A stretch of DNA of 49,594 bases, from contig CALIZJ010000127.1 in NCBI GenBank assembly GCA_938028845.1, positions 1 through 49,594 of the forward strand, given 5' to 3'. This DNA is from an uncultured Blautia sp. Lineage in GTDB: Bacteria > Bacillota > Clostridia > Lachnospirales > Lachnospiraceae. This document shows, piece after piece, positions 41,408 through 49,594 of this stretch. Numbering within the stretch: the first letter of the stretch is position 1; every line of letters starts with the position of its first letter. The notes under the pieces are model-generated. The model saw nothing but the letters and a program-made list of their open reading frames with translations. It searched no databases and was not told the origin of the DNA. Made by a program: the position numbers and the translations under genes.

Positions 41408-43651
41408 ATGAGCGAAACTGTCACCGGGTACATAGATCATATTATTTTTCGAAATGAGGACAATGGATATACCGTTATGGTGCTGAAGGATGCCGGGGAG
41501 GAGGAAGAGCTCACCTGCGTGGGAAACTTTCCATCCATTACCCAGGGGATGACCATTGAGGCCACAGGCTCTTATATCCGCCATCCGGTATATGGAAAAC
41601 AGTTTCAGGTGCAGTCCTTCCTGGAAAAAATGCCGGAGGATGCTCTGGCAATGGAAAGATATCTTGGCTCCGGTGCCATCAAAGGCATCGGGGCTGCTTT
41701 GGCAGCCAGGATCGTGCGCCGCTTCGGGGAGGATACCATCCGTATAGTGGAGGAAGAGCCGGAGCGCCTGGCGGAGATAAAAGGGATCAGCGAAAAAAAA
41801 GCAAGGGAGATCGCCACACAGGTCATGGAAAAGGCGGATATGCGCAAGGCAATGATGTTCCTGCAAAAATACGGGATTTCCCTGAACCTGGCGGCAAAGA
41901 TCTACCAGAAGTATAAGGAATCCGTATACACGGTTCTGCAGGAAAATCCCTACCGCCTGGCAGAGGACATAAGCGGAGTGGGATTTAAGATTGCAGATGA
42001 AATTGCCTCCCGTGTAGGAATTCATACAGATTCAGATTACAGGATACGAAGCGGCTTATTGTATACTCTATTACAGGCATCAGGGGAAGGGCACACCTAC
42101 CTTCCCAAGGAACAGCTTTTTGCCCGGGCGGAAAGCCTTTTGGATGTGGACCCGTCTTATATGGAGAAACATCTTATGGATATGGCTATTGACAGGAAAG
42201 TGATCCTAAAGGAAACGGAAGATTCTGTGATCGTCTATCCAAGCCAGTATTACTATTTGGAACTGAATGCTGCGAGGATGCTGCTGGAATTAAATATTTT
42301 ATGTCCGGAGGATACGTCTTTAGTAGAGCGGCGTATTTCCGGAATTGAGAAAGAGACGGGGACGGTTCTGGATGAGATGCAGAAAAGGGCAGTGACAGAG
42401 GCTGCCAGCCATGGTGTCTTTGTTCTCACAGGGGGACCTGGAACGGGAAAGACTACCACGATCAATGCGATCATCCGCTTTTTTGAAGGGGAAGGAGCCA
42501 GTCTTCGGCTTGCCGCGCCTACAGGAAGGGCGGCAAAGCGTATGACGGAGGCTACCGGTTATGAGGCACAGACCATTCACCGGCTTTTAGAGCTGACCGG
42601 TATGCCTGACGAGGACCGGGAGGGCCAGGCCATCCACTTCGAGAGAAATGAGGAAAACCCTCTGGAAGCAGATGTGATCATCATAGACGAAATGTCCATG
42701 GTGGACATCCATCTGCTCCATTCACTCCTTGCTGCTTTAACGGCGGGGACCCGTCTTATATTGGTGGGAGACGAAAACCAGCTCCCAAGCGTAGGACCTG
42801 GAAACGTGCTGCGGGATATCATCCGTTCCGGGCAGTTTTCCGTGGTGGAGTTAAAAAAGATCTTCCGTCAGGCATCAGAGAGTGATATTGTGGTAAACGC
42901 CCATAAGATCAACAGGGGAGAACCCGTTGCCTTGGACAATAAGAGCCGGGATTTCTTCTTTTTGAAAAGATACGATGCAGACATTATCATACGGGTTTTG
43001 ATCGCGTTGATCCAGGAGAAACTTCCTCGTTATGTAGACGCGAAACCTTTTGATATTCAGGTGCTCACGCCCATGCGCAAGGGCCTTTTAGGAGTGGAGC
43101 GTTTAAACCAGATCCTCCAGCGCTATTTAAATCCTCCGGATACATCCAAACGTGAAAAGGAATCCGGACAGGGACTGTTCCGTGAAGGCGACAAGGTGAT
43201 GCAGGTGAAGAATAACTATCAGTTGGAATGGGAGGTGCGGGGAAAATATGGAATACCAGTAGAAAAAGGCGTGGGCGTCTTTAATGGTGATACCGGTATT
43301 TTAAAGGAGATCAATGAGTTTGCGGAGACCGCATCTGTGGAGTTTGAAGATGGCAGATACGCAGAATATTCTTTTAAGCAGTTAGATGAGCTGGAACTGG
43401 CATATGCCATTACCATTCATAAATCCCAGGGATCAGAGTATCCGGCAGTAGTCCTTCCGGTTTTATCCGGACCGAAAATGCTGTTAAACAGAAACCTTCT
43501 CTACACAGCAGTCACAAGGGCCAGAAAGTGTGTGACTGTAGTGGGCAGCGAGGAGACTTTTCAGGAGATGATCCGGAATGAAAAACAGCAGAACAGATAC
43601 AGTTCTCTGGATGTACGCCTTAAAGAGCTTGCCGAAAGAGAAGATCCATGA
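41408..43651 (+). CDS. recD2: RecD2-type DNA helicase
   Basis: A 747-residue superfamily 1B 5'-3' DNA helicase not associated with RecBC. N-terminal OB-like region (VTGYIDHIIFRNEDNGYTV), tandem helix-hairpin-helix motifs at about residues 80-215 (IKGIGAALAARIVRRFGED, IKGISEKKAREIA), then helicase motif I LTGGPGTGKTTTINAI at about residue 340, motif II DEMSMVD, motif III LVGDENQLPSVGPG, and motif VI LLYTAVTRARKCV. Length is standard. It is followed by a ComF protein 52 bases downstream. Confidence 0.95.
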   Translation: MSETVTGYIDHIIFRNEDNGYTVMVLKDAGEEEELTCVGNFPSITQGMTIEATGSYIRHPVYGKQFQVQSFLEKMPEDALAMERYLGSGAIKGIGAALAARIVRRFGEDTIRIVEEEPERLAEIKGISEKKAREIATQVMEKADMRKAMMFLQKYGISLNLAAKIYQKYKESVYTVLQENPYRLAEDISGVGFKIADEIASRVGIHTDSDYRIRSGLLYTLLQASGEGHTYLPKEQLFARAESLLDVDPSYMEKHLMDMAIDRKVILKETEDSVIVYPSQYYYLELNAARMLLELNILCPEDTSLVERRISGIEKETGTVLDEMQKRAVTEAASHGVFVLTGGPGTGKTTTINAIIRFFEGEGASLRLAAPTGRAAKRMTEATGYEAQTIHRLLELTGMPDEDREGQAIHFERNEENPLEADVIIIDEMSMVDIHLLHSLLAALTAGTRLILVGDENQLPSVGPGNVLRDIIRSGQFSVVELKKIFRQASESDIVVNAHKINRGEPVALDNKSRDFFFLKRYDADIIIRVLIALIQEKLPRYVDAKPFDIQVLTPMRKGLLGVERLNQILQRYLNPPDTSKREKESGQGLFREGDKVMQVKNNYQLEWEVRGKYGIPVEKGVGVFNGDTGILKEINEFAETASVEFEDGRYAEYSFKQLDELELAYAITIHKSQGSEYPAVVLPVLSGPKMLLNRNLLYTAVTRARKCVTVVGSEETFQEMIRNEKQQNRYSSLDVRLKELAEREDP

Positions 43652-43703
43652 TGAAAGATCCAGAAATAAGTCAGAGAGCGCAGTCGGGGAGAAAGGACAC
43701 TCT

Positions 43704-44411
43704 TTGAAAAAACTGTTGCATCATATACTGAATATTTTATATCCCAGGTGCTGCCCTGTGTGTCAGAAGATTTTAAAAGACCAGTCTTTGCTGGTCTGTC
43801 CGGAATGTGGAAAAGAATTAAGGCCAATATCCCAGCCCCGCTGTATGCGCTGCGGCAAGCCGGTCAAGGAAGAGGAGGAGTTCTGCCGAGACTGTGCCGG
43901 AAAGGAAAGAGAGTTTTTCCAGGGAAGAGGGATTTATCTTTATGACAGCAGAATGAAAGCTTCTATTTTAAGATATAAATACGATGGGAGAAGGCAGTAC
44001 GGAGATTTTTACGCAAGGGCCATGTGCCTGTACGCACGAGAGGATGTAGGAAGATGGAAACCGGATCTTATCGTGCCGGTTCCCCTGCATCCGCGCAAAA
44101 AGCGGATGAGAGGATTTAACCAGGCAGAATACATAGCAGACCAGGTAGGTGAATTTTTTAAGATTCCCGTGGATAAAAACCTGCTCAAAAAAGTGAAAGA
44201 AACAAAATCCCAGAAAAAGATGGATGCTGCACAGCGCCGCAGAAATCTTAAGACAGCCTTTGCCGCCTGCGAAAGGGCCGATGGAAAGACCGTGCTTGTG
44301 ATAGATGATGTGTATACCACCGGAAGCACTGTGGAAGCAGCGGCGAAATGCCTGAAAGAGGCAGGCGCAGCAAGGGTATGTTTCCTGACTGTCTGCATGG
44401 GATCTGATTAA
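43704..44411 (+). CDS. ComF family protein (amidophosphoribosyltransferase-like)
   Basis: A 235-residue protein with an N-terminal zinc-finger region having four CxxC-type pairs (CCPVC, CPECG, CMRCG, CRDC) and a C-terminal PRTase fold with the motif VLVIDDVYTTGSTV. ComFC proteins of this type are needed for transformation in Bacillus, Haemophilus and Helicobacter. The TTG start at 43704 is chosen because GAAAGGA lies 6 bases upstream and the product has the normal length; the open frame extends upstream into recD2. No comFA helicase gene is adjacent, but recD2 is. Confidence 0.9.
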   Translation: MKKLLHHILNILYPRCCPVCQKILKDQSLLVCPECGKELRPISQPRCMRCGKPVKEEEEFCRDCAGKEREFFQGRGIYLYDSRMKASILRYKYDGRRQYGDFYARAMCLYAREDVGRWKPDLIVPVPLHPRKKRMRGFNQAEYIADQVGEFFKIPVDKNLLKKVKETKSQKKMDAAQRRRNLKTAFAACERADGKTVLVIDDVYTTGSTVEAAAKCLKEAGAARVCFLTVCMGSD

Positions 44412-44438
44412 AAAATACTTTCCTTAAAAACTTATCTA

Positions 44439-44447
44439 TGTTACAAT
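44439..44447 (+). promoter_or_regulatory. Extended -10 promoter element for the cdaA operon
   Basis: TGTTACAAT (TGn plus TACAAT), 42 bases before the first gene of the cdaA cluster. The -35 region is weak. Confidence 0.5.
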
Positions 44448-44488
44448 GAAACTGTATGATTATTTGTGATACAGCAGAGGAGTACGTT

Positions 44489-44923
44489 ATGTTAAACGAG
44501 GAAAAGGTAAAAATAATGAACAGACTCGCCATGTATGAAAAAGGCGAGGGAAAAAAATACCTTCCGGTCAGTAAGTATTACCGAAGTGATTATATCGGCC
44601 TGGCACTGATCAAAAACTTCTTTTTAGTCACCATAGGATACGGCCTTGTTTTGCTGGCTGTAGCGGCGTATTTCGGGGATTACCTGATGAATAATATTCA
44701 TAAAATGAATCTGGTAAATCTGGGAATTTCTGTTTTGGTCGGATATGTTGCAGTGCTTGTGGCATATTCCGTTCTGACTTATATCCAGTATTCTGTGAAA
44801 TATCACCGCGCTAAGAAAAGTGTGAGAAAATATTACGAAGAGCTCACAAAGCTCGATAAGATTTACGGACGGGAAGAAAAGAAATCCGCAGGGAGAGGAA
44901 CGTCAGGAGGATATAAAAGATGA
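44489..44923 (+). CDS. Uncharacterised membrane protein ahead of cdaA
   Basis: A 144-residue protein I cannot place in a named family. It has a basic N-terminal cytoplasmic part (about 1-40), two transmembrane segments (about 43-65, FFLVTIGYGLVLLAVAAYF; and about 75-98, VNLGISVLVGYVAVLVAYSV), and a basic, probably coiled C-terminus (YHRAKKSVRKYYEELTKLDK) ending in a Gly/Lys-rich tail. The ATG at 44489 has GAGGAG about 7 bases upstream. It overlaps the next gene by 4 bases (ATGA), indicating a coupled pair. Context points to the cell envelope or c-di-AMP signalling, but this is inference. Confidence 0.75.
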   Translation: MLNEEKVKIMNRLAMYEKGEGKKYLPVSKYYRSDYIGLALIKNFFLVTIGYGLVLLAVAAYFGDYLMNNIHKMNLVNLGISVLVGYVAVLVAYSVLTYIQYSVKYHRAKKSVRKYYEELTKLDKIYGREEKKSAGRGTSGGYKR

Positions 44924-46035
44924 CAGCACTACTGGAATTCAAGCAGAAAATAAAAGGGCTATACGGACAGTATGAGATATACATCCTGCCGTTTCTGAAA
45001 TTTATCGTTGCCCTGGTTTATTTTGTGTGGATCAATATGAACATGGGATATATGTCCCAGCTTGATAATATATTTATTGTACTGATCCTGGCATTGGTAT
45101 GTTCTATTCTGCCGTCCTCGGTGATGGTATTTTTTGGATTTGCCATGATGGTCGCCCATTGTTACGCCCTGGGAATTGAGGTCGCTGGCTTCATGCTGGT
45201 GCTCATTCTGTTTATGGCGATCCTCTTTTTGAGATTCAGCGGAGGAAAGAATATTGTTCTTGCATTCTCGCCTCTTTCCATGGCTTTAAACGTACCGGCC
45301 CTTCTTCCTATCGGCAGCGGGCTTTTGAGCACCCCTATTTCTGCATTTCCTGCAGGCTGCGGGGTAGTCGTATATTACTTTGTAAGATATCTGAGGGCAC
45401 AGTCCAATGTTCTTCAGAGCTCAGAAACGGAGATCATTGATAAGCTGACTCTTCTTGCAGACGGACTGATACAGAATTGGGAAATGTGGATTACTGTTGC
45501 GGCTTTCGTAATTGTTATATTATTGGTAAACCTGATCCGTACAAGGTCCTTTGACTATGCGTGGAGGATATCTATTATAGTAGGCGGAGTTGTCTATGCA
45601 CTGATCATAATGGCAGGCTCCTTCTACTTTGGAGTACAGATAAATGTGCCCCTTCTGATCGCTTTCACCGTAGTTTCTGTGCTGATCTGCATTGTACTTG
45701 AGTTTTTCGTGTTTGGCGGAGACTATACCCGCACAGAACGGCTGGAATATGAGGACGATGAATATTATTATTATGTAAAGGCGGTTCCAAAGGCTGCTGT
45801 TGCCACCTCAGAGAGAAGCATTAAGAAAATAAATGCGGCGCCTCCAAGGACGCAGAAAAAAACGGAGGGCAGTGCTTCCTATCCAAATCCGATCTTCCAG
45901 AAAGAAGAAAAGGATATGGTGAAAAAACAGAAGACAAGGCAGCATGTGGAAATGAGTGCCGCTCCGGCAGAAAAACCGGATACAGACGACATTGATTTTG
46001 AGAAGAAGCTTGAAGAGTCTTTAAAAGATCTATAA
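44920..46035 (+). CDS. Uncharacterised polytopic membrane protein ahead of cdaA
   Basis: A 371-residue membrane protein with seven or eight hydrophobic segments in residues about 20-275, not recognised as a transporter family. After the last segment comes a Tyr/acid cluster (LEYEDDEYYYYVKAVPK) and a cytoplasmic disordered tail of about 90 residues, rich in Lys and Pro, ending in a helical acidic segment (TDDIDFEKKLEESLKDL). cdaA begins 18 bases downstream behind AAAGGAGG, so it belongs to the cdaA operon. Possible roles include scaffolding or sensing for the cyclase; no direct evidence. Confidence 0.75.
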   Translation: MTALLEFKQKIKGLYGQYEIYILPFLKFIVALVYFVWINMNMGYMSQLDNIFIVLILALVCSILPSSVMVFFGFAMMVAHCYALGIEVAGFMLVLILFMAILFLRFSGGKNIVLAFSPLSMALNVPALLPIGSGLLSTPISAFPAGCGVVVYYFVRYLRAQSNVLQSSETEIIDKLTLLADGLIQNWEMWITVAAFVIVILLVNLIRTRSFDYAWRISIIVGGVVYALIIMAGSFYFGVQINVPLLIAFTVVSVLICIVLEFFVFGGDYTRTERLEYEDDEYYYYVKAVPKAAVATSERSIKKINAAPPRTQKKTEGSASYPNPIFQKEEKDMVKKQKTRQHVEMSAAPAEKPDTDDIDFEKKLEESLKDL

Positions 46036-46053
46036 AAACGAAAGGAGGACACA

Positions 46054-46944
46054 ATGCAGAATATAACGGATATCGTTTCCAGATATATATCGAAAATAAC
46101 CTTTCCGGACATTGGCGTGATCGATGTCATTGAAATTGCTCTGATATCGTTTTTTATCTATCAGTTCATGGTATGGATCAAATTTACACGCGCCTATACG
46201 TTGCTGAAGGGAATCCTAGTGGTGCTTGTGTTTCTCCTGGTTGCCTATATTTTCAGAATGAATACGATCCTGTGGATCGTAACGAACCTGGCGAGCGCCA
46301 TGATCACAGGTGTCATTGTTATCTTTCAGCCGGAGCTGCGAAAGGCTCTGGAACAGATCGGAGAAAAGAAGATCATGTCTGCGATCCTTCCTTTTGATAC
46401 AGGAAAGGAAGTGCAGGAGCGCTTTACAGACAGGACAGTAAACGAACTGATAAAAGCCTGCTTTGATATGGGAGAGGTAAAAACAGGTGCCTTGATTGTT
46501 ATCGAGCAGAATATTCTCCTGACAGAATATGAGAGGACTGGTATTAATGTGGATGCCGCGTTGTCCAGTCAGCTTTTGATCAACATATTTGAACATAATA
46601 CCCCTCTTCATGACGGGGCGGTTATCGTCAGAGGAAACCGGATCGTGGCTGCCACCTGTTATCTTCCCCTCTCGGACAATATGGAGCTGAGCAAACAGCT
46701 TGGAACCCGTCACAGGGCGGGAGTGGGGATCAGCGAAGTAAGCGATTCCCTGACGATTATCGTATCAGAGGAGACAGGAAAGGTTTCCGTGGCACAGGGC
46801 GGACGCCTGGAAAGCAATGTAAACAGCGCGCGCCTGCGGGAAATGCTTGAAATAGCACAGAATAAAAAAGTAGTGGATAACAGCAAGCTGCGCCATCTGC
46901 TGAAGGGGAGAGTGAAACATGAAGAAAAGAAAACTAACGGATAA
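46054..46944 (+). CDS. cdaA: Diadenylate cyclase CdaA
   Basis: Membrane-bound enzyme that makes c-di-AMP from two ATP, controlling potassium and osmolyte balance and cell-wall homeostasis. The 296-residue protein has three N-terminal transmembrane segments (residues about 20-95) and a DAC domain (about 110-265) with the catalytic HDGAVIVRGNRI (DGA motif) and GTRHRAGVGISE (RHR motif). It overlaps cdaR by 26 bases. The two upstream membrane-protein genes appear to be in the same operon, and ptsH follows cdaR. The common glmM neighbour is absent here. Confidence 0.97.
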   Translation: MQNITDIVSRYISKITFPDIGVIDVIEIALISFFIYQFMVWIKFTRAYTLLKGILVVLVFLLVAYIFRMNTILWIVTNLASAMITGVIVIFQPELRKALEQIGEKKIMSAILPFDTGKEVQERFTDRTVNELIKACFDMGEVKTGALIVIEQNILLTEYERTGINVDAALSSQLLINIFEHNTPLHDGAVIVRGNRIVAATCYLPLSDNMELSKQLGTRHRAGVGISEVSDSLTIIVSEETGKVSVAQGGRLESNVNSARLREMLEIAQNKKVVDNSKLRHLLKGRVKHEEKKTNG

Positions 46945-48235
46945 CATCCCTTTAAAGCTCATGTCTGTTATTGTGGGCATTCTTGTTTGGCTGATCGTGG
47001 TGAATATCGACAATCCAACTACAAGGAAATCCTTTCTGATCCGGGATGTGGAGCTGATGAACCAGGCTTATATTGATAATATGGGGCTGGTCAGCTTTAT
47101 GGAAGAAGACCAGGATCCCATACGTGTTTACATTACAGGGACAAGACAAACTGTCAGCGGGATCACGGAATCAGATATCCATGCAGTGGCGGATCTTCAG
47201 CAGGCGGTAAACCTGGAAGCGGCTATTGAAAGCAATTCCACTACAACTTTGGTAATGGTACCGATTACAGTTACCTGTACGGGCATATCCCCTGAAAATA
47301 TAGAAGTTACACCTAAAAATCTAAGTGTCCGGCTTCAAAAGAAAGCGACGCAGGAGTTTGTGATCAACGCGACAAGCGACGGAAAGCCGGGAAGAGGATA
47401 TGAGATAGGGTCAGTTACTGTAAATCCCGAAAAAATAAAAATCACAGGTCCTTCGTCTTTGATAGGAAGGATTAATCAGGTAAACGCCGTGATCAATGTA
47501 GACGGAGCAACAGAGGATGTGACGGAAGACATTGAACTGACCATTATTGATAAAAACGGAGAGCCTTTAACCTCTGCGCAGATGAATTATCTTACTTATG
47601 AAAAAGAGGCTGCTGTTACTGCAAAGCTCTGGCGGGTACAGACCGCTGCCATCAGTGCGGAATACGGCGGAGTTCCGGCAAGCGGCTATGCAGTAGACAG
47701 TGTGGAAGAGATTCCAAGTGAGATAAGTGTTGCCGGAAGCGATGAGGCTTTAGAAGAACTGGCCCAGATGGGAAATACCATATGGATACCCGAGGAAGCT
47801 ATTGACATTTCCGGAAAAGATGATAATGTGGAGACCAGAGTGGATATTTCTGAATACCTGCCGGAAGGAATAAAGCTGACAAGCGATTCCAGCACAGATG
47901 TGTTTGTAAGAGTAAACATTCTTCCGGAAGGAAGCGTGTCCTATGAGTTCCTGACCAGTGATATAGAAGTAGAGAACCTTGCCAAAAATCTACAGGTTAC
48001 TTTCGATATCGCCAATATTGAAATACGGGTGAAAAAAGAGGACGAAAGCCTGGAAGATCTCAACGAGGATGCAGTGAAAGCTTCGATCGATCTGGAAGGA
48101 ATGGAAGAAGGAAGCTATGAGGTTCCGGTGAATATCACTCTTCCTGAGGGATATGAGCTGGTAAATGATGTGGTGGCAGGAATTAATATTTCAGAAATAT
48201 CAGAGGTTTCTGGAACTGACAGCAGCGAGGAATAA
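46919..48235 (+). CDS. cdaR: CdaR, YbbR-domain regulator of CdaA
   Basis: Extracytoplasmic regulator of CdaA. The 438-residue protein has an N-terminal transmembrane anchor (IPLKLMSVIVGILVWLIVVNI) and about four YbbR repeats across residues 40-420 (for example VTPKNLSVRLQKKATQEF and VTVNPEKIKITGPSSLI), ending with an acidic tail. The start lies inside cdaA (26-base overlap) behind GGGAG. In Firmicutes, CdaR modulates cyclase activity through the membrane. Confidence 0.93.
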   Translation: MKKRKLTDNIPLKLMSVIVGILVWLIVVNIDNPTTRKSFLIRDVELMNQAYIDNMGLVSFMEEDQDPIRVYITGTRQTVSGITESDIHAVADLQQAVNLEAAIESNSTTTLVMVPITVTCTGISPENIEVTPKNLSVRLQKKATQEFVINATSDGKPGRGYEIGSVTVNPEKIKITGPSSLIGRINQVNAVINVDGATEDVTEDIELTIIDKNGEPLTSAQMNYLTYEKEAAVTAKLWRVQTAAISAEYGGVPASGYAVDSVEEIPSEISVAGSDEALEELAQMGNTIWIPEEAIDISGKDDNVETRVDISEYLPEGIKLTSDSSTDVFVRVNILPEGSVSYEFLTSDIEVENLAKNLQVTFDIANIEIRVKKEDESLEDLNEDAVKASIDLEGMEEGSYEVPVNITLPEGYELVNDVVAGINISEISEVSGTDSSEE

Positions 48236-48247
48236 GGGAGATACCAT

Positions 48248-48511
48248 ATGATTAGACAGAAAGTAACCATAAAGAATCCAACAGGTCTTCATTTGCGTCC
48301 GGCAGGAATTTTATGTCAGGAGGCGATGAAATATAAATCTTTGATCACATTTTCCTTTAACGGGAACACATCAAATGCAAAAAGTGTTTTAAGCGTTTTG
48401 GGAGCGTGTGTAAAAAGCGGTGATGAGATCGAACTGATCTGTGAAGGGCCAGATGAAGAAGATGCATTAAAAAATCTTATTGACGCCATTGAGAGTGGTT
48501 TGGGTGAATAA
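48248..48511 (+). CDS. ptsH: HPr phosphocarrier protein
   Basis: Phosphocarrier of the PEP-dependent sugar phosphotransferase system. The 87-residue protein has the active-site His15 in PTGLHLRPAG and the regulatory Ser46 in NAKSVLSVL. Both phosphorylation sites are intact, in contrast to the HPr-like protein at 7566. ptsI (enzyme I) is not adjacent. The gene starts 12 bases after cdaR behind GGGAG, which puts a PTS component in the c-di-AMP operon. Confidence 0.92.
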   Translation: MIRQKVTIKNPTGLHLRPAGILCQEAMKYKSLITFSFNGNTSNAKSVLSVLGACVKSGDEIELICEGPDEEDALKNLIDAIESGLGE

Positions 48512-48560
48512 GAAATATGAAAAAAATAGTATTAGGGAATGGTAGAAGGAGGAACAAGCT

Positions 48561-49594
48561 TTGAAAAAGAGAATAGTAGCAGTTTTGCTAAGCACAGCGT
48601 TGTGTATGTCCATGACCGTGCAGGCAGGAGCGGCTGCCTTTGGCGACGGTACGACTGCCGGGTCTGAGATTTCAGACAGCATGACAGGAGATTTTACAGA
48701 CGGCGATACTTCTTCGGATACGGTAGCAGAAGAACCATCTCCTACTCCTGTGCCGGATGTAACGCCTACTCCGGAAGTGCCGGAGGAGCCTACCCCCACC
48801 CCGCCTATTACGGAGGTGCCTTCCGACGAGCCGGATGGGGATGTAGATATATTTGAACCGGAGGAAGTTACGCCTACACCCACCCCGGATGTGACACCCA
48901 CTCCTATAGAGGACCCGGAGGAACCGGATATTTTTACCAGCGGCGATACGGTTTATGCACTTTCTGCCCTTATTGCCACAGAAGTTGACAAAACGGACTG
49001 GGAACAGGCAGATCCTGTGAACAATCGTTATAAGCTGCGTAAGGCAGACGGTACATACTACAGCAGTGCAGATGGTATTGTATATATTAAGACAGTAAAT
49101 GATAAGTCAGCCCCCAGCTCTGACACAGAGGCACACACCGGATATTCCGGATATTATCTTTTCGATGAAGAAGGATATATGGTGACCGGACAGCATATGG
49201 TTTCACCGGGCACACCAGGGTATGATCTGGACACAGAGGAAGAATTTTTCTTTATGGATGCAGTCCATGCATCTCCTCTGATGGGCGACGGTGAAGTAGA
49301 TGTCACCAACTGTTCTCCTGTTACTACCGATATGGGACAGGTGAAATTTAAATACTGGTTATGGACAGGAACCGCTTTCCGTTACTATGATTCTTCAGGA
49401 AAGTTCCTGAGTATGGCAGAATTAAAAGAAATCCGTGAAGGACAGGGAAATTACACAGGATATTATAATATCAACGGCGTATACTACTGCCTGGATGACC
49501 AGGGAGTTCCCAGAGTGGGAGACGTGGAGATCAAAGAGGGTACAAAACCTGGCAAGTATTATTTCCAGGAAACACCAGGAGAAAACGGCATTGC
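48561..49594 (+). CDS. Secreted Pro/Thr-rich protein with cell-wall-binding-like repeats, 5' part
   Basis: The reading frame is open from the TTG at 48561 to the window edge (344 codons); the 3' end is missing. The TTG has AAGGAGG about 7 bases upstream. The N-terminus is a signal peptide (KKRIVAVLLSTALCMSMTVQAGA, cleavage near AGA/A). Residues about 55-125 are a Pro/Thr/Glu linker with repeated TPTP units. From about residue 190, Tyr/Gly-rich segments such as YYLFDEEGYMVTGQ and YYNINGVYYCLDDQG resemble choline- or glucan-binding repeats. It is probably a surface or extracellular protein; the catalytic part, if any, lies outside the window. Confidence 0.8.
   Translation, partial: MKKRIVAVLLSTALCMSMTVQAGAAAFGDGTTAGSEISDSMTGDFTDGDTSSDTVAEEPSPTPVPDVTPTPEVPEEPTPTPPITEVPSDEPDGDVDIFEPEEVTPTPTPDVTPTPIEDPEEPDIFTSGDTVYALSALIATEVDKTDWEQADPVNNRYKLRKADGTYYSSADGIVYIKTVNDKSAPSSDTEAHTGYSGYYLFDEEGYMVTGQHMVSPGTPGYDLDTEEEFFFMDAVHASPLMGDGEVDVTNCSPVTTDMGQVKFKYWLWTGTAFRYYDSSGKFLSMAELKEIREGQGNYTGYYNINGVYYCLDDQGVPRVGDVEIKEGTKPGKYYFQETPGENGI

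Noticed and set aside
48467..48901. Reverse-strand frame encoding a Gly/Ser/Val-rich repeat protein
   Set aside because: It is the antisense shadow of the TPTP-rich linker of the secreted protein at 48561. It has no ribosome site and the repeats are explained by the forward codons.
1..49594. tRNA, rRNA, CRISPR, riboswitch, insertion sequence or prophage
   Set aside because: I scanned intergenic regions for tRNA T-loop sequence, repeat-spacer arrays, transposase or integrase motifs and long conserved leaders, and found none. A covariance-model search would be needed to exclude small structured RNAs.

Overview
The window is a stretch of bacterial chromosome from a spore-forming Clostridia member, most likely family Lachnospiraceae. 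This is inferred from gene content and order (sigK, gpr, spoIIP, GerMN lipoprotein, RNase J, IreB, MtaB, CdaA/CdaR), strong GGAGG-type ribosome binding sites, frequent TTG/GTG starts and short hairpin-plus-T-run terminators. No species can be named from sequence alone. I saw no rRNA, tRNA, CRISPR array, transposase, integrase or phage gene. Almost everything is vertical-looking housekeeping DNA, with one accessory-looking patch at about 15.8-24 kb.

Layout. 1-2.3 kb: the end of dnaK and dnaJ, closed by a strong terminator. 2.4-7.5 kb: an AEC-type permease, then prmA and rsmE (ribosome methylation), then a cysteine desulfurase and thiI (tRNA 4-thiouridine). 7.5-7.9 kb: a reverse-strand HPr-like protein without the catalytic histidine. 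8-15.1 kb: mtaB, then ireB-ruvX-DUF1292-rnj-ylbF-mltG-like-trmR-trhP, an RNA-metabolism and tRNA-modification cluster resembling the Bacillus yrzL-yrrK-yrzB-yrrL-yrrM-yrrO block with an RNase J/YlbF pair inserted. 15.2-15.8 kb: reverse-strand sigK without a pro-sequence. 16-19.8 kb: MFS transporter, YczE-type membrane protein, AraC regulator, and a nitrilase-family protein apparently lacking its catalytic Glu segment. 19.8-23.4 kb: a self-contained Xre regulator-DUF3169-ABC exporter operon with duplicated operators and a G10 tract in its leader. 23.5-31 kb: a small DMT/YdcZ protein, then comEA, a two-component system, a GerMN lipoprotein, comEC and holA. 31-41.3 kb: gpr (reverse), rpsT, spoIIP, lepA, a small lipoprotein, hemW, uvrA, mreB. 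41.4-44.4 kb: recD2 and a ComF protein. 44.4-48.5 kb: two uncharacterised membrane proteins, cdaA, cdaR and ptsH. From 48.56 kb to the window edge: the start of a secreted Pro/Thr-rich protein with cell-wall-binding-like repeats.

How the genes fit together. Several blocks are conserved functional neighbourhoods: chaperones, ribosome and tRNA modification, c-di-AMP synthesis, DNA uptake (comEA, comEC, comF) and sporulation (sigK, gpr, spoIIP, GerMN). Compared with Bacillus subtilis, the comEA...hemW and dnaK...mtaB blocks are both present but separated and in swapped order, and gpr is inverted.

Nothing here is clearly a wholly new system. The best candidates for a second look are the Xre/DUF3169/ABC operon with its unusual leader, the comEA-two-component-GerMN-comEC arrangement, the two unknown membrane proteins ahead of cdaA, the deletion-bearing nitrilase, and the pro-sequence-less sigma-K. 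All calls are from reading the sequence and family knowledge; no database search was run.
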